A stretch of 64,000 nucleotides of DNA, from NCBI GenBank assembly GCA_965657945.1, contig CBFHPW010000001.1:1-64000 (forward strand). Direction: 5' to 3'. This document shows positions 9,439-18,161 of the stretch, in pieces. The DNA comes from CAJJDF01 sp965657945. Its GTDB lineage: Bacteria > Bacteroidota > Bacteroidia > Flavobacteriales_D > CAJJDF01. The first letter of the stretch is position 1; each line of letters begins with the position of its first letter. The notes under the pieces are model-generated. The model worked only from the letters and a program-made list of their open reading frames with translations. It made no database searches and was not told the origin of the DNA. The translations under genes were made by a program, and so were the position numbers.

Positions 9439-9706
9439 ATGATTTTTGTTTTTCTTTTGGTGGGTGTTTTTAGTAAACTATTGTCTGTAGGCGAGTTAAG
9501 GTCAATTATTAACAGTGACTTTGTTATTTCGTCTAGTGTGATCTCAGATGGTTATGGAAATGATGTTTTTGTAAAAAAAAGACATCAATAGTTGTCAATT
9601 TACACTCAACACATCAAATGTTTATTCCTTTGGATCATATTATATTAAGTTGTTTGATACTAAAGGAATTGAATTAGGCTCTAAAAAAATAATAATTACA
9701 AAATGA
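9439..9706 (+). pseudogene. Small exported-protein gene with a one-base frameshift in an A8 tract
   Basis: From the ATG at 9439, a hydrophobic leader (MIFVFLLVGVFSKLL) and about 50 codons read to a TAG at 9589. Inside it lies an eight-A run (9573-9580). Skipping one A lets the frame continue as KKDINSCQF to YYIKLFDTKGIELGSKK, with a TGA at 9704-9706 that overlaps the next gene's ATG (ATGA). A restored product would be about 88 residues with a beta-rich body. The ATGA coupling shows that the second frame is the one that matters. It may be a true frameshift, phase variation or slippage in the A tract, or a base-calling error. Family not recognised. Confidence 0.55.
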
Positions 9707-10296
9707 AAACATTCATTCTCATAATTACACTTAACATTATTTTTTTAAATGATTTGTTTACACAAAATAAAATGAACTATTGGTTGGAAGAGTTCCGATT
9801 TGGAATTAATTCTTCTTTTAATTCTAACTTTGATAATAAATTGGGGTTTAATTTGACAGTTTTAGGAAAACCAATCAATAAAACTAATTTTTCTGTATTG
9901 TTAGGTGTTGAGTATTTGAATAGTTCTACTGTTGTGAAGGATATCGCACCAACCAAATATTCTGAGATTAAAAATGGAATTTACAGATTTAATTTTATAT
10001 CGGTTCCTTTGATTTTTAGACACGACTTTTTTCATAAAAAGTTGTTTTTTGAGTATGGTTTGAAGTTTGACTATGATGTAGCCTCATCTCATGAGTTTCT
10101 GAACAAACATAATAAATTGAATTTATTCGTTTTACCGTCTATTCAGTTTGGTTTAGGAAATAAAATTTCAATTGGCGAGGAGAATGTTTTGGTTTTATTA
10201 GGCACCAATCTCTCGACAAAATTAATGAGTAGCATTACTAAAGATTATGTTCTGAGGTATAATACAATTTATTTTTCCGTGGCTTATGCTTTGTAA
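9703..10296 (+). CDS. Small outer-membrane beta-barrel protein (PorT-like fold)
   Basis: 197 residues with a signal peptide (MKTFILIITLNIIFLNDLFT, probable cleavage before QNKM). The rest is alternating polar/apolar strands ending in an aromatic-containing final strand, the pattern of eight-stranded outer-membrane barrels common in Bacteroidota. Segments such as FISVPLIFRHDFF and FFEYGLKFDY resemble the PorT/OmpA-like 'outer membrane beta-barrel' group. No catalytic motif is seen, so function is unknown. Its ATG overlaps the stop of the frameshifted gene upstream (ATGA), which suggests translational coupling. It lies within the parE-parC interval between the GT-C remnant and the second intact GT-C gene. 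Confidence 0.7.
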   Translation: MKTFILIITLNIIFLNDLFTQNKMNYWLEEFRFGINSSFNSNFDNKLGFNLTVLGKPINKTNFSVLLGVEYLNSSTVVKDIAPTKYSEIKNGIYRFNFISVPLIFRHDFFHKKLFFEYGLKFDYDVASSHEFLNKHNKLNLFVLPSIQFGLGNKISIGEENVLVLLGTNLSTKLMSSITKDYVLRYNTIYFSVAYAL

Positions 10297-10474
10297 AATC
10301 CATTGCAATCTTACTGGTGTTTTCATGAGAATCTCAAAATATTGCAGTTTTAAATTTATCTAAAGATTGTGTACTTCAAATTATCCCCGAGGAATTATTG
10401 GTTCATTGTTTTGAGAGCTTTAACTTTTCATTTTTTTAAAGTTGGAAATTGTTCTAATTTTAACAAAGCTATTT

Positions 10475-12319
10475 ATGAAAAAAAATCTATACATTCTCCT
10501 CTCCACTTTGGTATTTATTTACCTGTTGGTCAGGGCAATTTATGTTCCGTTGGTTCACGATGAAATAGCCACTTTTTTCTATTACATACAGATGCTGGAT
10601 GTAAATCCATTGGCTGGGGCAAATCCAGATGCTAACAACCATATTTTGAATTCATTGTTGGCGGGAATTTCGCACAAATATTTGGGTTATTCAGCTTTTG
10701 CAATTCGATTACCCAATTTACTTTCGTTTGTTTTCTACGCTTTTTTTCTATGGAAAATAGGTCAGTTTTTAAGTAATAAATGGACTCAAGTTGCTTTTTA
10801 CGTTAGTTTATTGTTTGCAGTATATTTCGTTCAATTTTTTGCGCTTTCTCGTGGATATGGAATGTCCATGGCTTTTTTGTTTGGCGCCTTTTATTACGGT
10901 CTCAATTTGTATCAAGAATCTTCTGGGAAGAATGTGGCTTTTGGATTGTTATGTATGACTTTGGCTGTGTTTGCCAATATGAGTTTGCTTCCGTTGGTGT
11001 TGTTGTTGGCGTTGGTAATGGCGAATTTGGTCGTTAAAAGATTCAAAGAATACCGCATAGTGAGTCCTATTTGGATAGTTCCAGCTGCACTTTTTTGGTT
11101 GGTTGGAATGTATTACGCCATTAAAATTTCTTTCAAAATGAAAGAGGAAGGTTCGTTGTATTACGGTGAATTAGATGGTTTTTGGGCTATAACAGTTAAG
11201 TCCCAACTTCTTATGTTGTTCGAGAACGACAGCCTAGTTGCTCAATTATTTGTCAGTCTAATTTTGCTCGTCCTTTTGGGAATATTCATCCGGTTATTCA
11301 GTAAAGACAAATTCACTTCCATTTTTAAAACTCATTATTTCTTTTTCTATTTATTAATCGGTTCCGTTATTGGAATTGAATTAATGGCTAGGGTTCTCCA
11401 TGTTAATTATCCAGAAGATAGAGTGGGCATGTACCTCATACCTCTTGTCATAGGAAGTCTATGTTTTGGAGCAGATAGAGTTAAAAAACCCTCTTCGGCT
11501 TGGCTTTTGCTTCCATTAATTGTGTTTCCAATTCATTTTTTTGTAACTCTCAATATAGAAAAATCATCTTTGTGGCAAGTCGAGTATATTCCAGAAAGGT
11601 TTTATGAAACGATAAAGAACGATGCGAGTCATGAGGGATATGGGGCCACAGTTGGAGGAGATGGTCAGCGAATCTTTACCTATTCACAAAAAATATATGC
11701 TGATACAATTTCGCCCAAACCCAATATGATGCAGCTGTGGCAAAAAACTTTGTTCGACAGCAACTTGAATATTGTGTTGCCCAATCACCCGGCCCAATAT
11801 TTTGATTATCTCATTTGTAAACCACAGTATGTACAAAGCGTATTGCACTTGTTCGATTCAATTGATTATACTGAATCCACAAAATTTAGGCTTTACAAGA
11901 GGAAACGAACTCCAGAAACTACGAAACTTCGTGAGTTTGTGACTGAGGCAAAGAGTGAATCTTCGCAGGAGTTTATCGAGTTTTACCATCAGCGATTCGA
12001 TTCTATTTCATTTGACGCTATGCAGCTAGGGCTCGAAATGAAGTTACAATCATTGAGTCATCCATTTAGAGCGAGAGTTGTTGCTGAAATTCGCAATACA
12101 TCTACAGGTGATAAAATTGATTATCAGTTTTTTCAATTGAATTGGTTGTATAAAAAAACTGAGCAAAACGAGCGCGTTGTTCAGCGATTTGTTTTTAATA
12201 ATTTGAGGCACTTTGTAAAAGAATCGCCCATAGAAGTTGTCTTCTACCTCTGGAATATCAATAGAAAGCCTTACACATTATATCATGCAAAGGTAGAGGA
12301 GTTTCTGGTGGATGATTAA
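10475..12319 (+). CDS. GT-C fold membrane glycosyltransferase-like protein, copy 2
   Basis: A paralogue of the gene at 5085. 614 residues are read from the ATG at 10475. A TTG at 10442 would add 11 residues lacking family support, and the chosen start aligns with copy 1. Visible features are the acidic pair VHDEI (D29-E30) in the first outer loop, AIRLPNLLSFV, the loop motif ALSRGYGM, about ten membrane segments to residue ~365, and a soluble C-terminal domain ending in FYLWNINR. GT-C enzymes transfer sugars from lipid-phosphate donors at the periplasmic face. Donor and acceptor are unknown. Divergence between the copies is high at the protein level except at these motifs. Followed by parC in the same direction after a 200-base gap that has its own promoter. 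Confidence 0.75.
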   Translation: MKKNLYILLSTLVFIYLLVRAIYVPLVHDEIATFFYYIQMLDVNPLAGANPDANNHILNSLLAGISHKYLGYSAFAIRLPNLLSFVFYAFFLWKIGQFLSNKWTQVAFYVSLLFAVYFVQFFALSRGYGMSMAFLFGAFYYGLNLYQESSGKNVAFGLLCMTLAVFANMSLLPLVLLLALVMANLVVKRFKEYRIVSPIWIVPAALFWLVGMYYAIKISFKMKEEGSLYYGELDGFWAITVKSQLLMLFENDSLVAQLFVSLILLVLLGIFIRLFSKDKFTSIFKTHYFFFYLLIGSVIGIELMARVLHVNYPEDRVGMYLIPLVIGSLCFGADRVKKPSSAWLLLPLIVFPIHFFVTLNIEKSSLWQVEYIPERFYETIKNDASHEGYGATVGGDGQRIFTYSQKIYADTISPKPNMMQLWQKTLFDSNLNIVLPNHPAQYFDYLICKPQYVQSVLHLFDSIDYTESTKFRLYKRKRTPETTKLREFVTEAKSESSQEFIEFYHQRFDSISFDAMQLGLEMKLQSLSHPFRARVVAEIRNTSTGDKIDYQFFQLNWLYKKTEQNERVVQRFVFNNLRHFVKESPIEVVFYLWNINRKPYTLYHAKVEEFLVDD

Positions 12320-12353
12320 GTTTTTGTACCTTGGTGAGTGAAGCCATTTTGAT

Positions 12354-12394
12354 AAAATGAGAGAAACACTAGTTGTTTATTTACCTCTCATTTT
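12354..12394. repeat. Perfect 10-bp inverted repeat with long loop
   Basis: AAAATGAGAG at 12354-12363 pairs perfectly with CTCTCATTTT at 12385-12394 across a 21-base loop. It lies 35 bases after the GT-C gene stop and about 46 bases before the parC promoter. There is no long T run, so it is a weak terminator candidate. It could also be an RNA hairpin that protects the upstream transcript. Confidence 0.5.
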
Positions 12395-12439
12395 GTGAAT
12401 TAATTTGTTTAAAACATACTGTGACTTAAGTCAATAAAG

Positions 12440-12474
12440 TTGGTCGAAATTCTTATTTTTATAGGGTAGATTTG
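12440..12474 (+). promoter_or_regulatory. Bacteroidota-type promoter for parC
   Basis: TTG at 12440-12442 is followed after 24 bases by TAGATTTG at 12467-12474, matching the Bacteroidota sigma-A form TTG-N-TAnnTTTG, with a spacer slightly longer than usual. The parC ATG at 12520 would leave a leader of roughly 40 bases. It indicates that parC is transcribed independently of parE and of the inserted genes. Confidence 0.55.
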
Positions 12475-12519
12475 TTGCGACTAACATCAAGTAAAAATCA
12501 TTCATTTTCAATTAAATAA

Positions 12520-15189
12520 ATGGCAGAAGAGATAGAAGACATACATCCAGAAGAAAATAACCAAGAAGAGGGAGATAATTCAGGGCAGAATAACAATATC
12601 ATTTCTGTGAGTGGAATGTACAAAGAGTGGTTTTTGGATTATGCTTCTTACGTAATTTTGGAAAGAGCCGTTCCTTCACTGGAGGATGGGCTGAAACCAG
12701 TTCAGCGAAGAATCCTTCATTCTATGAAAGAAATGGATGATGGACGATACAACAAAGTAGCAAACATCATTGGAAACACAATGAAATATCATCCTCATGG
12801 GGATGCTTCTATTGGAGATGCGTTGGTGCAATTAGGTCAAAAAGAATTGCTGATAGATATGCAGGGAAACTGGGGGAATACCCTCACAGGAGACCGTGCT
12901 GCGGCTGCTCGATACATCGAGGCTCGACTGTCGAAATTTGGATTAGAAGTAGTGTTTAATCCAAAAACTACAGAGTGGATCAAATCGTATGATGGCAGAA
13001 ACAATGAGCCGGTAAATTTACCAGTAAAATTTCCATTGTTGTTGGCGCAAGGTGCCGAGGGAATTGCGGTAGGACTTTCTACCAAAATTCTTCCACATAA
13101 TTTTATTGAATTGATAGATGCCTCGATTCGTGTACTTCAGGGGAAGAAAACGAATATTTTACCCGATTTCCTTAATGGAGGAATGGGAGACTTTTCTGAC
13201 TACAACGAAGGAATGCGTGGTGGAAAAATAAGAGTGCGTGCAAAGATTAGAAAAGAAGACGCAAAGACACTCGTTATTCATGAAATTCCGTTTGGGACGA
13301 ATACATCTAACCTAATTGATTCCATCATAAAAGCCAATGACAAAGGGAAAATAAAAATTAAGAAAGTAGAAGATAATACTGCTGCAGAGGTAGAGATAGT
13401 TATTCATCTTCCTGCAGGGATTTCTCCAGATAAAACCATTGATGCCCTTTATGCATTTACCGATTGTGAAATCTCAATTTCACCCAATGCCTGTATCATC
13501 GAAAATAATGAGCCTAAATTCATTACCGTAAACGAAATGCTCAAAAACAATACCGATGACACGGTAAGGTTGTTGAAAATGGAACTGGATATTAAGTTGG
13601 GCGAATTACAAGAGCAGTGGCACCATTCATCGCTTGAAAAAATATTTATTGAGAACAAAATTTACATTGAGTTTGATGGAAAAACCTATGAAGAGGCTAT
13701 TGAGGTAACTCATGAGTTGCTGAAACCACATATCAAGCATTTGGTAAGAGCTGTAACAGATGAAGACGTAGTAAGACTACTCGAAATAAAAATGAGAAGG
13801 ATTACAAAACACGATGGGGATAAGGCAGATACCTATATTTTGTCGCTCGAAGATCAAATTGCAGAGGTCAAGAGTAAATTAGCTAATTTGATAGAGTACG
13901 CTATCGATTACTTTAAAAATTTAAAGAAAAAATACGGGGAAGGAAAAGAAAGAAGAACTGAGATTAGAACTTTTGACCAAGTAGATAAGGCAAAAGTGAT
14001 TATTTCTAACAAAAAGCTTTATGTAAATAGAGAAGAGGGGTTTGTAGGAACTACCTTGAAAAAAGACGAGTTTGTGGAGGATTGTTCTGATATTGATGAT
14101 ATCATTGTATTCCGTAGAAACGGAATTATGATGGTGAGTAAGGCAGCTGATAAGCATTTCTTTGGAAAAGACATTATTCATGTTGCGGTTTGGAAAAAAG
14201 GGGATAAACGAACCATTTATCACATGATTTATCAGGATGGAACTACCGGTCCTGCTTACATGAAGAGATTTAATGTAACGAGCATTACTCGAGACAAAGA
14301 GTATGATTTAACAAAAGGAACAAAAGGGAGTAAAGTACATTATTTTACTGCCAACCCAAATGGAGAGGCGGAAGTGGTTCAGGTGGCATTGCGACCTAGA
14401 CCAACTATTAAAAAGCTAAAGTTTGAAATTGATTTTGGTGAATTGCTAGTAAAAGGAAGAGGAAGTAACGGAAACAGAGCTTCTAAATACTTGATTAGTA
14501 AGGTGACTCAAAAAGAACAAGGTGATTCTACACTTTCAGCCCGTAAGCTCTGGTATGACGATATTGTTCGTAAACTTAACGTGGAGGAAAGAGGGGAGTT
14601 TTTGGGAGAATTTAAAGGAGACGATCGAATTTTGGTGATTACCCAAGCCGGTGAATATAGGCTCTATCCTTTTGATTTGAATATACATTTTGCGGAGGAC
14701 ATGATTCATATAGAAAAATGGGAACCGGAGAGGCCAATGTCTGTGATATACTGGGATGGCGAAAAAGAAAATTACTACGTAAAGAGGTTTTTATTGGAAG
14801 ACTCGAACAACCCAGTTGTGTTTATCACTGAACATCCCAAATCATTCCTTGAAATTGCCTCAACAGATTGGAAGCCACTAGTGAATCTAAAGTTTGATGG
14901 TAGAGCTAACAAACGAGATGATGAAGAAGTGTTGCTAGAGGAGTTTATTGCCATAAAAGGACTAAAAGCGCTCGGGAATAGACTGACAAATTATAAGTTG
15001 AAATCCATTGATGTGCTGGATCCTATTCCTTATGTGCCAGAGCCAAGAGAAGAAATGGCTGAAGAAAAGGAGGAAGACAAAGAAGAAACAAAAACTGTAG
15101 CACCGAATAAAAACAATGAAAAAGAAGAACCAAAATCACCACCTCCGCCAAGTAGCATAGGAGATGATGGGCAAGCTTCTTTGTTCTAA
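12520..15189 (+). CDS. parC: DNA topoisomerase IV subunit A (GyrA/ParC)
   Basis: DNA-cleaving subunit of topoisomerase IV, partner of ParE at 3182. The 889 residues contain an acidic N-terminal tail (1-30), the winged-helix/breakage domain with HPHGDASIGDALV (near 91-103, the quinolone-pocket region) and RYIEARLS holding the catalytic tyrosine near 131. A coiled-coil tower and a degenerate beta-pinwheel C-terminal domain follow, then a low-complexity Glu/Lys/Pro tail (about 845-889). A canonical GyrA box was not seen, which favours ParC over GyrA. A promoter lies at 12440-12474. The alpha/beta hydrolase follows after 5 bases and is probably co-transcribed. Confidence 0.93.
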   Translation: MAEEIEDIHPEENNQEEGDNSGQNNNIISVSGMYKEWFLDYASYVILERAVPSLEDGLKPVQRRILHSMKEMDDGRYNKVANIIGNTMKYHPHGDASIGDALVQLGQKELLIDMQGNWGNTLTGDRAAAARYIEARLSKFGLEVVFNPKTTEWIKSYDGRNNEPVNLPVKFPLLLAQGAEGIAVGLSTKILPHNFIELIDASIRVLQGKKTNILPDFLNGGMGDFSDYNEGMRGGKIRVRAKIRKEDAKTLVIHEIPFGTNTSNLIDSIIKANDKGKIKIKKVEDNTAAEVEIVIHLPAGISPDKTIDALYAFTDCEISISPNACIIENNEPKFITVNEMLKNNTDDTVRLLKMELDIKLGELQEQWHHSSLEKIFIENKIYIEFDGKTYEEAIEVTHELLKPHIKHLVRAVTDEDVVRLLEIKMRRITKHDGDKADTYILSLEDQIAEVKSKLANLIEYAIDYFKNLKKKYGEGKERRTEIRTFDQVDKAKVIISNKKLYVNREEGFVGTTLKKDEFVEDCSDIDDIIVFRRNGIMMVSKAADKHFFGKDIIHVAVWKKGDKRTIYHMIYQDGTTGPAYMKRFNVTSITRDKEYDLTKGTKGSKVHYFTANPNGEAEVVQVALRPRPTIKKLKFEIDFGELLVKGRGSNGNRASKYLISKVTQKEQGDSTLSARKLWYDDIVRKLNVEERGEFLGEFKGDDRILVITQAGEYRLYPFDLNIHFAEDMIHIEKWEPERPMSVIYWDGEKENYYVKRFLLEDSNNPVVFITEHPKSFLEIASTDWKPLVNLKFDGRANKRDDEEVLLEEFIAIKGLKALGNRLTNYKLKSIDVLDPIPYVPEPREEMAEEKEEDKEETKTVAPNKNNEKEEPKSPPPPSSIGDDGQASLF

Positions 15190-15194
15190 ACTCT

Positions 15195-16022
15195 ATGAAA
15201 TATTATCTAATTTTAATTCGGTATTCCCTTAACTTGCTATCGTTTGTTTTGCCAAAATATGCCGGAAAAAAAGCTATTTCTGTATTTTCTAAAGTGAGAA
15301 AAAAGGAGATCAAAAAAAAAGAGCAAGAATTTTTTGACCAATCACACTCATTTATCGTCCCACGACCGGGAGAAGATATTTCTTGTTACGAATTAGGGAA
15401 TCCAGATGGTAAACTGCTGTTTTTAGTCCATGGATGGGAGAGTAATCCTGGGTGTTTTACCCAGTTTTTGCCACATTTAAGCTCATATCGCATCATAGCT
15501 TTTACGTTGCCAAGCCATGCTCACAATAAGGAAACTCATACCAATATGTACGAATGCAAAGATGCATTTAAACTGGTTCTGGATTTCATTTCGCCCAAAG
15601 AGGAATTTCATGTAGTAGCTCATTCACTGGGATCATCGGTTACGGCCTTTGCTTTGTCTGAAACAAATTATAAAGCAGATAAATTGGTGTTTCTTTCTGC
15701 TAATAATGACATAGTCCAGGTGTTTGAGGATTTTCAAAAGCTGTTAGGGTTTAATGATCGTGTATTTCGCTTGATAGCTGAGAGAATAGAACATATAGCT
15801 GGAGATAAACTTGAAGAAATGAAAGTAGAAGATAGATTGAGTAGAGTAAAATTCAACGAACTTTTGCTCATTCATGACAGATTCGACAAAATAATACCAT
15901 TCGAAAAGTCAGAAACCTTGAGCAAGAAGTTTTCAAATTCTAAATTGATTCCTTTCGAGAGAATAGGGCATTACAGAATGCTCTGGAATGATAAAGTATT
16001 AAAAGAAGTATTGGATTTTTAA
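15195..16022 (+). CDS. Alpha/beta hydrolase
   Basis: 275 residues of the alpha/beta-hydrolase fold, substrate unknown. The oxyanion-hole strand reads VHGWESNPG (about residues 76-84), the nucleophile elbow is HSLGSS with the serine near 144, an acid candidate sits in HDRFDKIIP near 227, and the histidine is in GHYRML near 258, so the triad looks complete. The N-terminal stretch is hydrophobic and basic and may touch the membrane. It starts 5 bases after parC and probably shares its transcript. Its TAA (16020-16022) overlaps the stop codon of the convergent CYTH gene. Esterase or lipase activity is likely, but no substrate can be named. Confidence 0.85.
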   Translation: MKYYLILIRYSLNLLSFVLPKYAGKKAISVFSKVRKKEIKKKEQEFFDQSHSFIVPRPGEDISCYELGNPDGKLLFLVHGWESNPGCFTQFLPHLSSYRIIAFTLPSHAHNKETHTNMYECKDAFKLVLDFISPKEEFHVVAHSLGSSVTAFALSETNYKADKLVFLSANNDIVQVFEDFQKLLGFNDRVFRLIAERIEHIAGDKLEEMKVEDRLSRVKFNELLLIHDRFDKIIPFEKSETLSKKFSNSKLIPFERIGHYRMLWNDKVLKEVLDF

Positions 16023-16486
16023 GCCCAGAGAGAGTAGGGTAGCGAAACCAATTGCGAATTAAAATAGCGAGAATCTTGCGTTACTTCTTCTCCAATCCAA
16101 TCTGGTATTTCAAAAGATTCATCTTCTGATTTCAATTCGATTTCAGCAACTTCCAAGCCTTTGTTTTCCTGTTCAAAAACATCTACTTCCCAAATGTGGT
16201 CGGCATGATGCACAAGGTGCCTTGTTTTTGACAAAATTGGTGTGTCGCATAATTTGATAAGCTCTGTTGCTTCATTTACTGGAATCTCGTATTCAAATTC
16301 ACTTCTTACACTTCCTGTCGATTTGCTTTTTATTGTTAAGTATCCCTTCTTATTGGTGATTCGTATTCTCACCGTTCGGTTTTTATCAGAGTTTAGATAA
16401 CCCTGAATAATTTTGTTCTCAGTAAGAACGTCATTTCTCCACGAATCATTTTTTAACAAGAATTTGCGCTCAATTTCTTTTGGCAT
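16019..16486 (-). CDS. CYTH-domain protein (triphosphate tunnel metalloenzyme family)
   Basis: 155 residues. The N-terminal signature EIERK (ExExK) is at residues 4-8, followed by alternating charged strands (RTVRIRI, YLTIK, EFEYEIP, EVDVFE, EVAEIEL) that line the tunnel in CYTH proteins. Known bacterial members are inorganic triphosphatases or class IV adenylate cyclases, and short stand-alone forms like this are usually triphosphatases. The ATG at 16486 (MPKEIERKF) is preferred over one 30 bases upstream because it gives the standard family N-terminus. Last gene of a leftward group (AI-2E, PqiA-like, bshB1, CYTH). Confidence 0.85.
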   Translation of the reverse strand: MPKEIERKFLLKNDSWRNDVLTENKIIQGYLNSDKNRTVRIRITNKKGYLTIKSKSTGSVRSEFEYEIPVNEATELIKLCDTPILSKTRHLVHHADHIWEVDVFEQENKGLEVAEIELKSEDESFEIPDWIGEEVTQDSRYFNSQLVSLPYSLWA

Positions 16487-16546
16487 ACTTAGTTTAGTTT
16501 TTTTCTCGAACTTCATCTACTCGCATTACAAACAGGAGTGATATAA

Positions 16547-17263
16547 TTATAGTATATCTAATATGTTTTCAATCTTAATTGGATTCACCGAATTAAACCC
16601 TTCTCCATATTTGCATCCAATGGTTCTCCCAAATTGCCTCGCTCGTCCATCCAAAAAGTCCATGAATTCCTGGCTAGAAATAGGAGTTTGGGGCTCCGTG
16701 CTCTCCGGGTTATAGAATTGAGAAGAATAGGCCAAAATAGACTTCATTTTAGTTTCCATTTCTGAGGTAATGTCAATCACAAAATCAGGCTCAATGTATT
16801 CATCCTGAATGTAATGAAATACTTGTTTGGGCCTCCATTTTTCTTGGATTTCCTCGTTTATCTTTGTTTTTATCTTGATTAATCCTGATAAAAACGCGGC
16901 TCTTTTTACCAATTCGGCACCTCTGCCATGATCCGGATGTCTGTCGTTTATGGCATTGCACAAAACAAGGTCTGGTTGGTATTTACGTATCATCTCAATT
17001 ACTTTGATGAGCGAATTTTCATTGATTTCAAAAAAACCGTCACCCAAGTTGAGGTTTTCGCGTACAATATTTCCAATTATGTTAGTTGCTTTCTCAGCTT
17101 CTTGGTAGCGAATTTCTCTGCTTCCTCGTGATCCAAGCTCACCCTCTGTAAGGTCAATGATTCCTACTTTTTTTCCTTTTTTGATGTGCTTTATAAGCGT
17201 TCCGCTGCATGCAAGTTCAATATCGTCTGGGTGTGCCGCAAAGGCCAATATATCTAATTTCAT
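16547..17263 (-). CDS. bshB1: Bacillithiol biosynthesis deacetylase BshB1
   Basis: A zinc-dependent deacetylase that removes the acetyl group from GlcNAc-malate to give GlcN-malate, the second step of bacillithiol synthesis. The 238 residues are of the LmbE/PIG-L fold. The zinc motif AHPDD lies at residues 10-14, DLTEGELGSRG follows, and NDRHPDHGRGAEL near 106-118 supplies the second histidine region, all as in BshB1. Bacillithiol is the main low-molecular-weight thiol in many Bacteroidota. Its presence beside the peroxide-defence genes elsewhere in the window is consistent but not diagnostic. It follows the PqiA-like gene by 34 bases on the same strand. Confidence 0.92.
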   Translation of the reverse strand: MKLDILAFAAHPDDIELACSGTLIKHIKKGKKVGIIDLTEGELGSRGSREIRYQEAEKATNIIGNIVRENLNLGDGFFEINENSLIKVIEMIRKYQPDLVLCNAINDRHPDHGRGAELVKRAAFLSGLIKIKTKINEEIQEKWRPKQVFHYIQDEYIEPDFVIDITSEMETKMKSILAYSSQFYNPESTEPQTPISSQEFMDFLDGRARQFGRTIGCKYGEGFNSVNPIKIENILDIL

Positions 17264-17297
17264 AATGTAAAGGTAAGGTTTTGAATTAGAGAAAATG

Positions 17298-18161
17298 TTA
17301 GTCTATGTGAACAAGTTTGTTCTTCTTGACGAGGTAATAGGTTCCAATAGAAATTAGACAATATCCCAAGAAAAAATAAAGTCCGGGTAAAGTTGTGCTT
17401 TCAGTTTGTATCCCTACATTGATGTTGTTAAACGACAAAAAGGCCAAAAAACTCGCTGCAACAAAAATATCGGCCATGCTGTATTTTCCCATGTAAGAAA
17501 CTACTTTCAATAGGTTATAGTTTTGAGATAATTGTTTGGAAAACAAAAATGTATAAAACAAAATTAACTTAGAAAAAGGGAAGACAATACTGAACAGAAA
17601 TATGGCAAGGCCTACGATCCAATTTCCATTGATAAACAAAGTTTGAACGAGCTGGATCACTGTTTTACTTTGGTAAAAGAAATATATTTTTCCCTCAAAA
17701 GTTTTGGCAATTCCTATTCCTAGATCAATGTTGAGGTCTTCCATAAAAGCACCCAACTCTATAAAGGGAAGAAGTATTCCTGTCATTAGAAAGATGAGCG
17801 AACCATTTAGAACTACAAATCCTATTTGTGTTAAGGTGATTGTTTTTCTTTTGAAGAAATACCAAAATAAAAAAAAATAGAGAGTGATAAATCCGGCTAA
17901 CCCAATGCAGAAATTGATTGCTGTTTGTTTAGCACGGTAAGCCTTTTTCCAAGTTTCTTTACTCTTTGCCTGTGTGGTTTTCCATTCGTTGCTGTTTAGG
18001 TAATCGGTTACATCAAGGAGACTAGACTGAAAGTTTAATTCGCTTGTGTAGGCCAATTTGTAACGCTGAAATTTGTTTGAATAGGTCCATGCTTGGTACA
18101 TCAATATTCCTGAAAGAAAAAATACTAAGCAAGTACTGAGGTTGAAAACACTTCTTTTCAT
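17298..18161 (-). CDS. PqiA-like membrane protein
   Basis: 287 residues with five or six membrane segments. The C-terminal half has the paraquat-inducible protein A signature: a segment ending FPFSKLILFYTFLF, then GKYSMADIFVAASFLAF, corresponding to the GKWSMLDVF pattern of PqiA. PqiA proteins accompany MCE-type lipid transport in Proteobacteria, but no MCE gene is adjacent here. The N-terminal outer loop (about residues 28-85) is lineage-specific. Its start codon overlaps the stop of the AI-2E family gene (TAATG), so the two are translationally coupled. Function is inferred only as envelope-related. Confidence 0.75.
   Translation of the reverse strand: MKRSVFNLSTCLVFFLSGILMYQAWTYSNKFQRYKLAYTSELNFQSSLLDVTDYLNSNEWKTTQAKSKETWKKAYRAKQTAINFCIGLAGFITLYFFLFWYFFKRKTITLTQIGFVVLNGSLIFLMTGILLPFIELGAFMEDLNIDLGIGIAKTFEGKIYFFYQSKTVIQLVQTLFINGNWIVGLAIFLFSIVFPFSKLILFYTFLFSKQLSQNYNLLKVVSYMGKYSMADIFVAASFLAFLSFNNINVGIQTESTTLPGLYFFLGYCLISIGTYYLVKKNKLVHID

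Noticed and set aside
10442..10474. TTG start for the second GT-C gene
   Set aside because: The ATG at 10475 aligns with the N-terminus of the paralogue at 5085, and the extra 11 residues do not.
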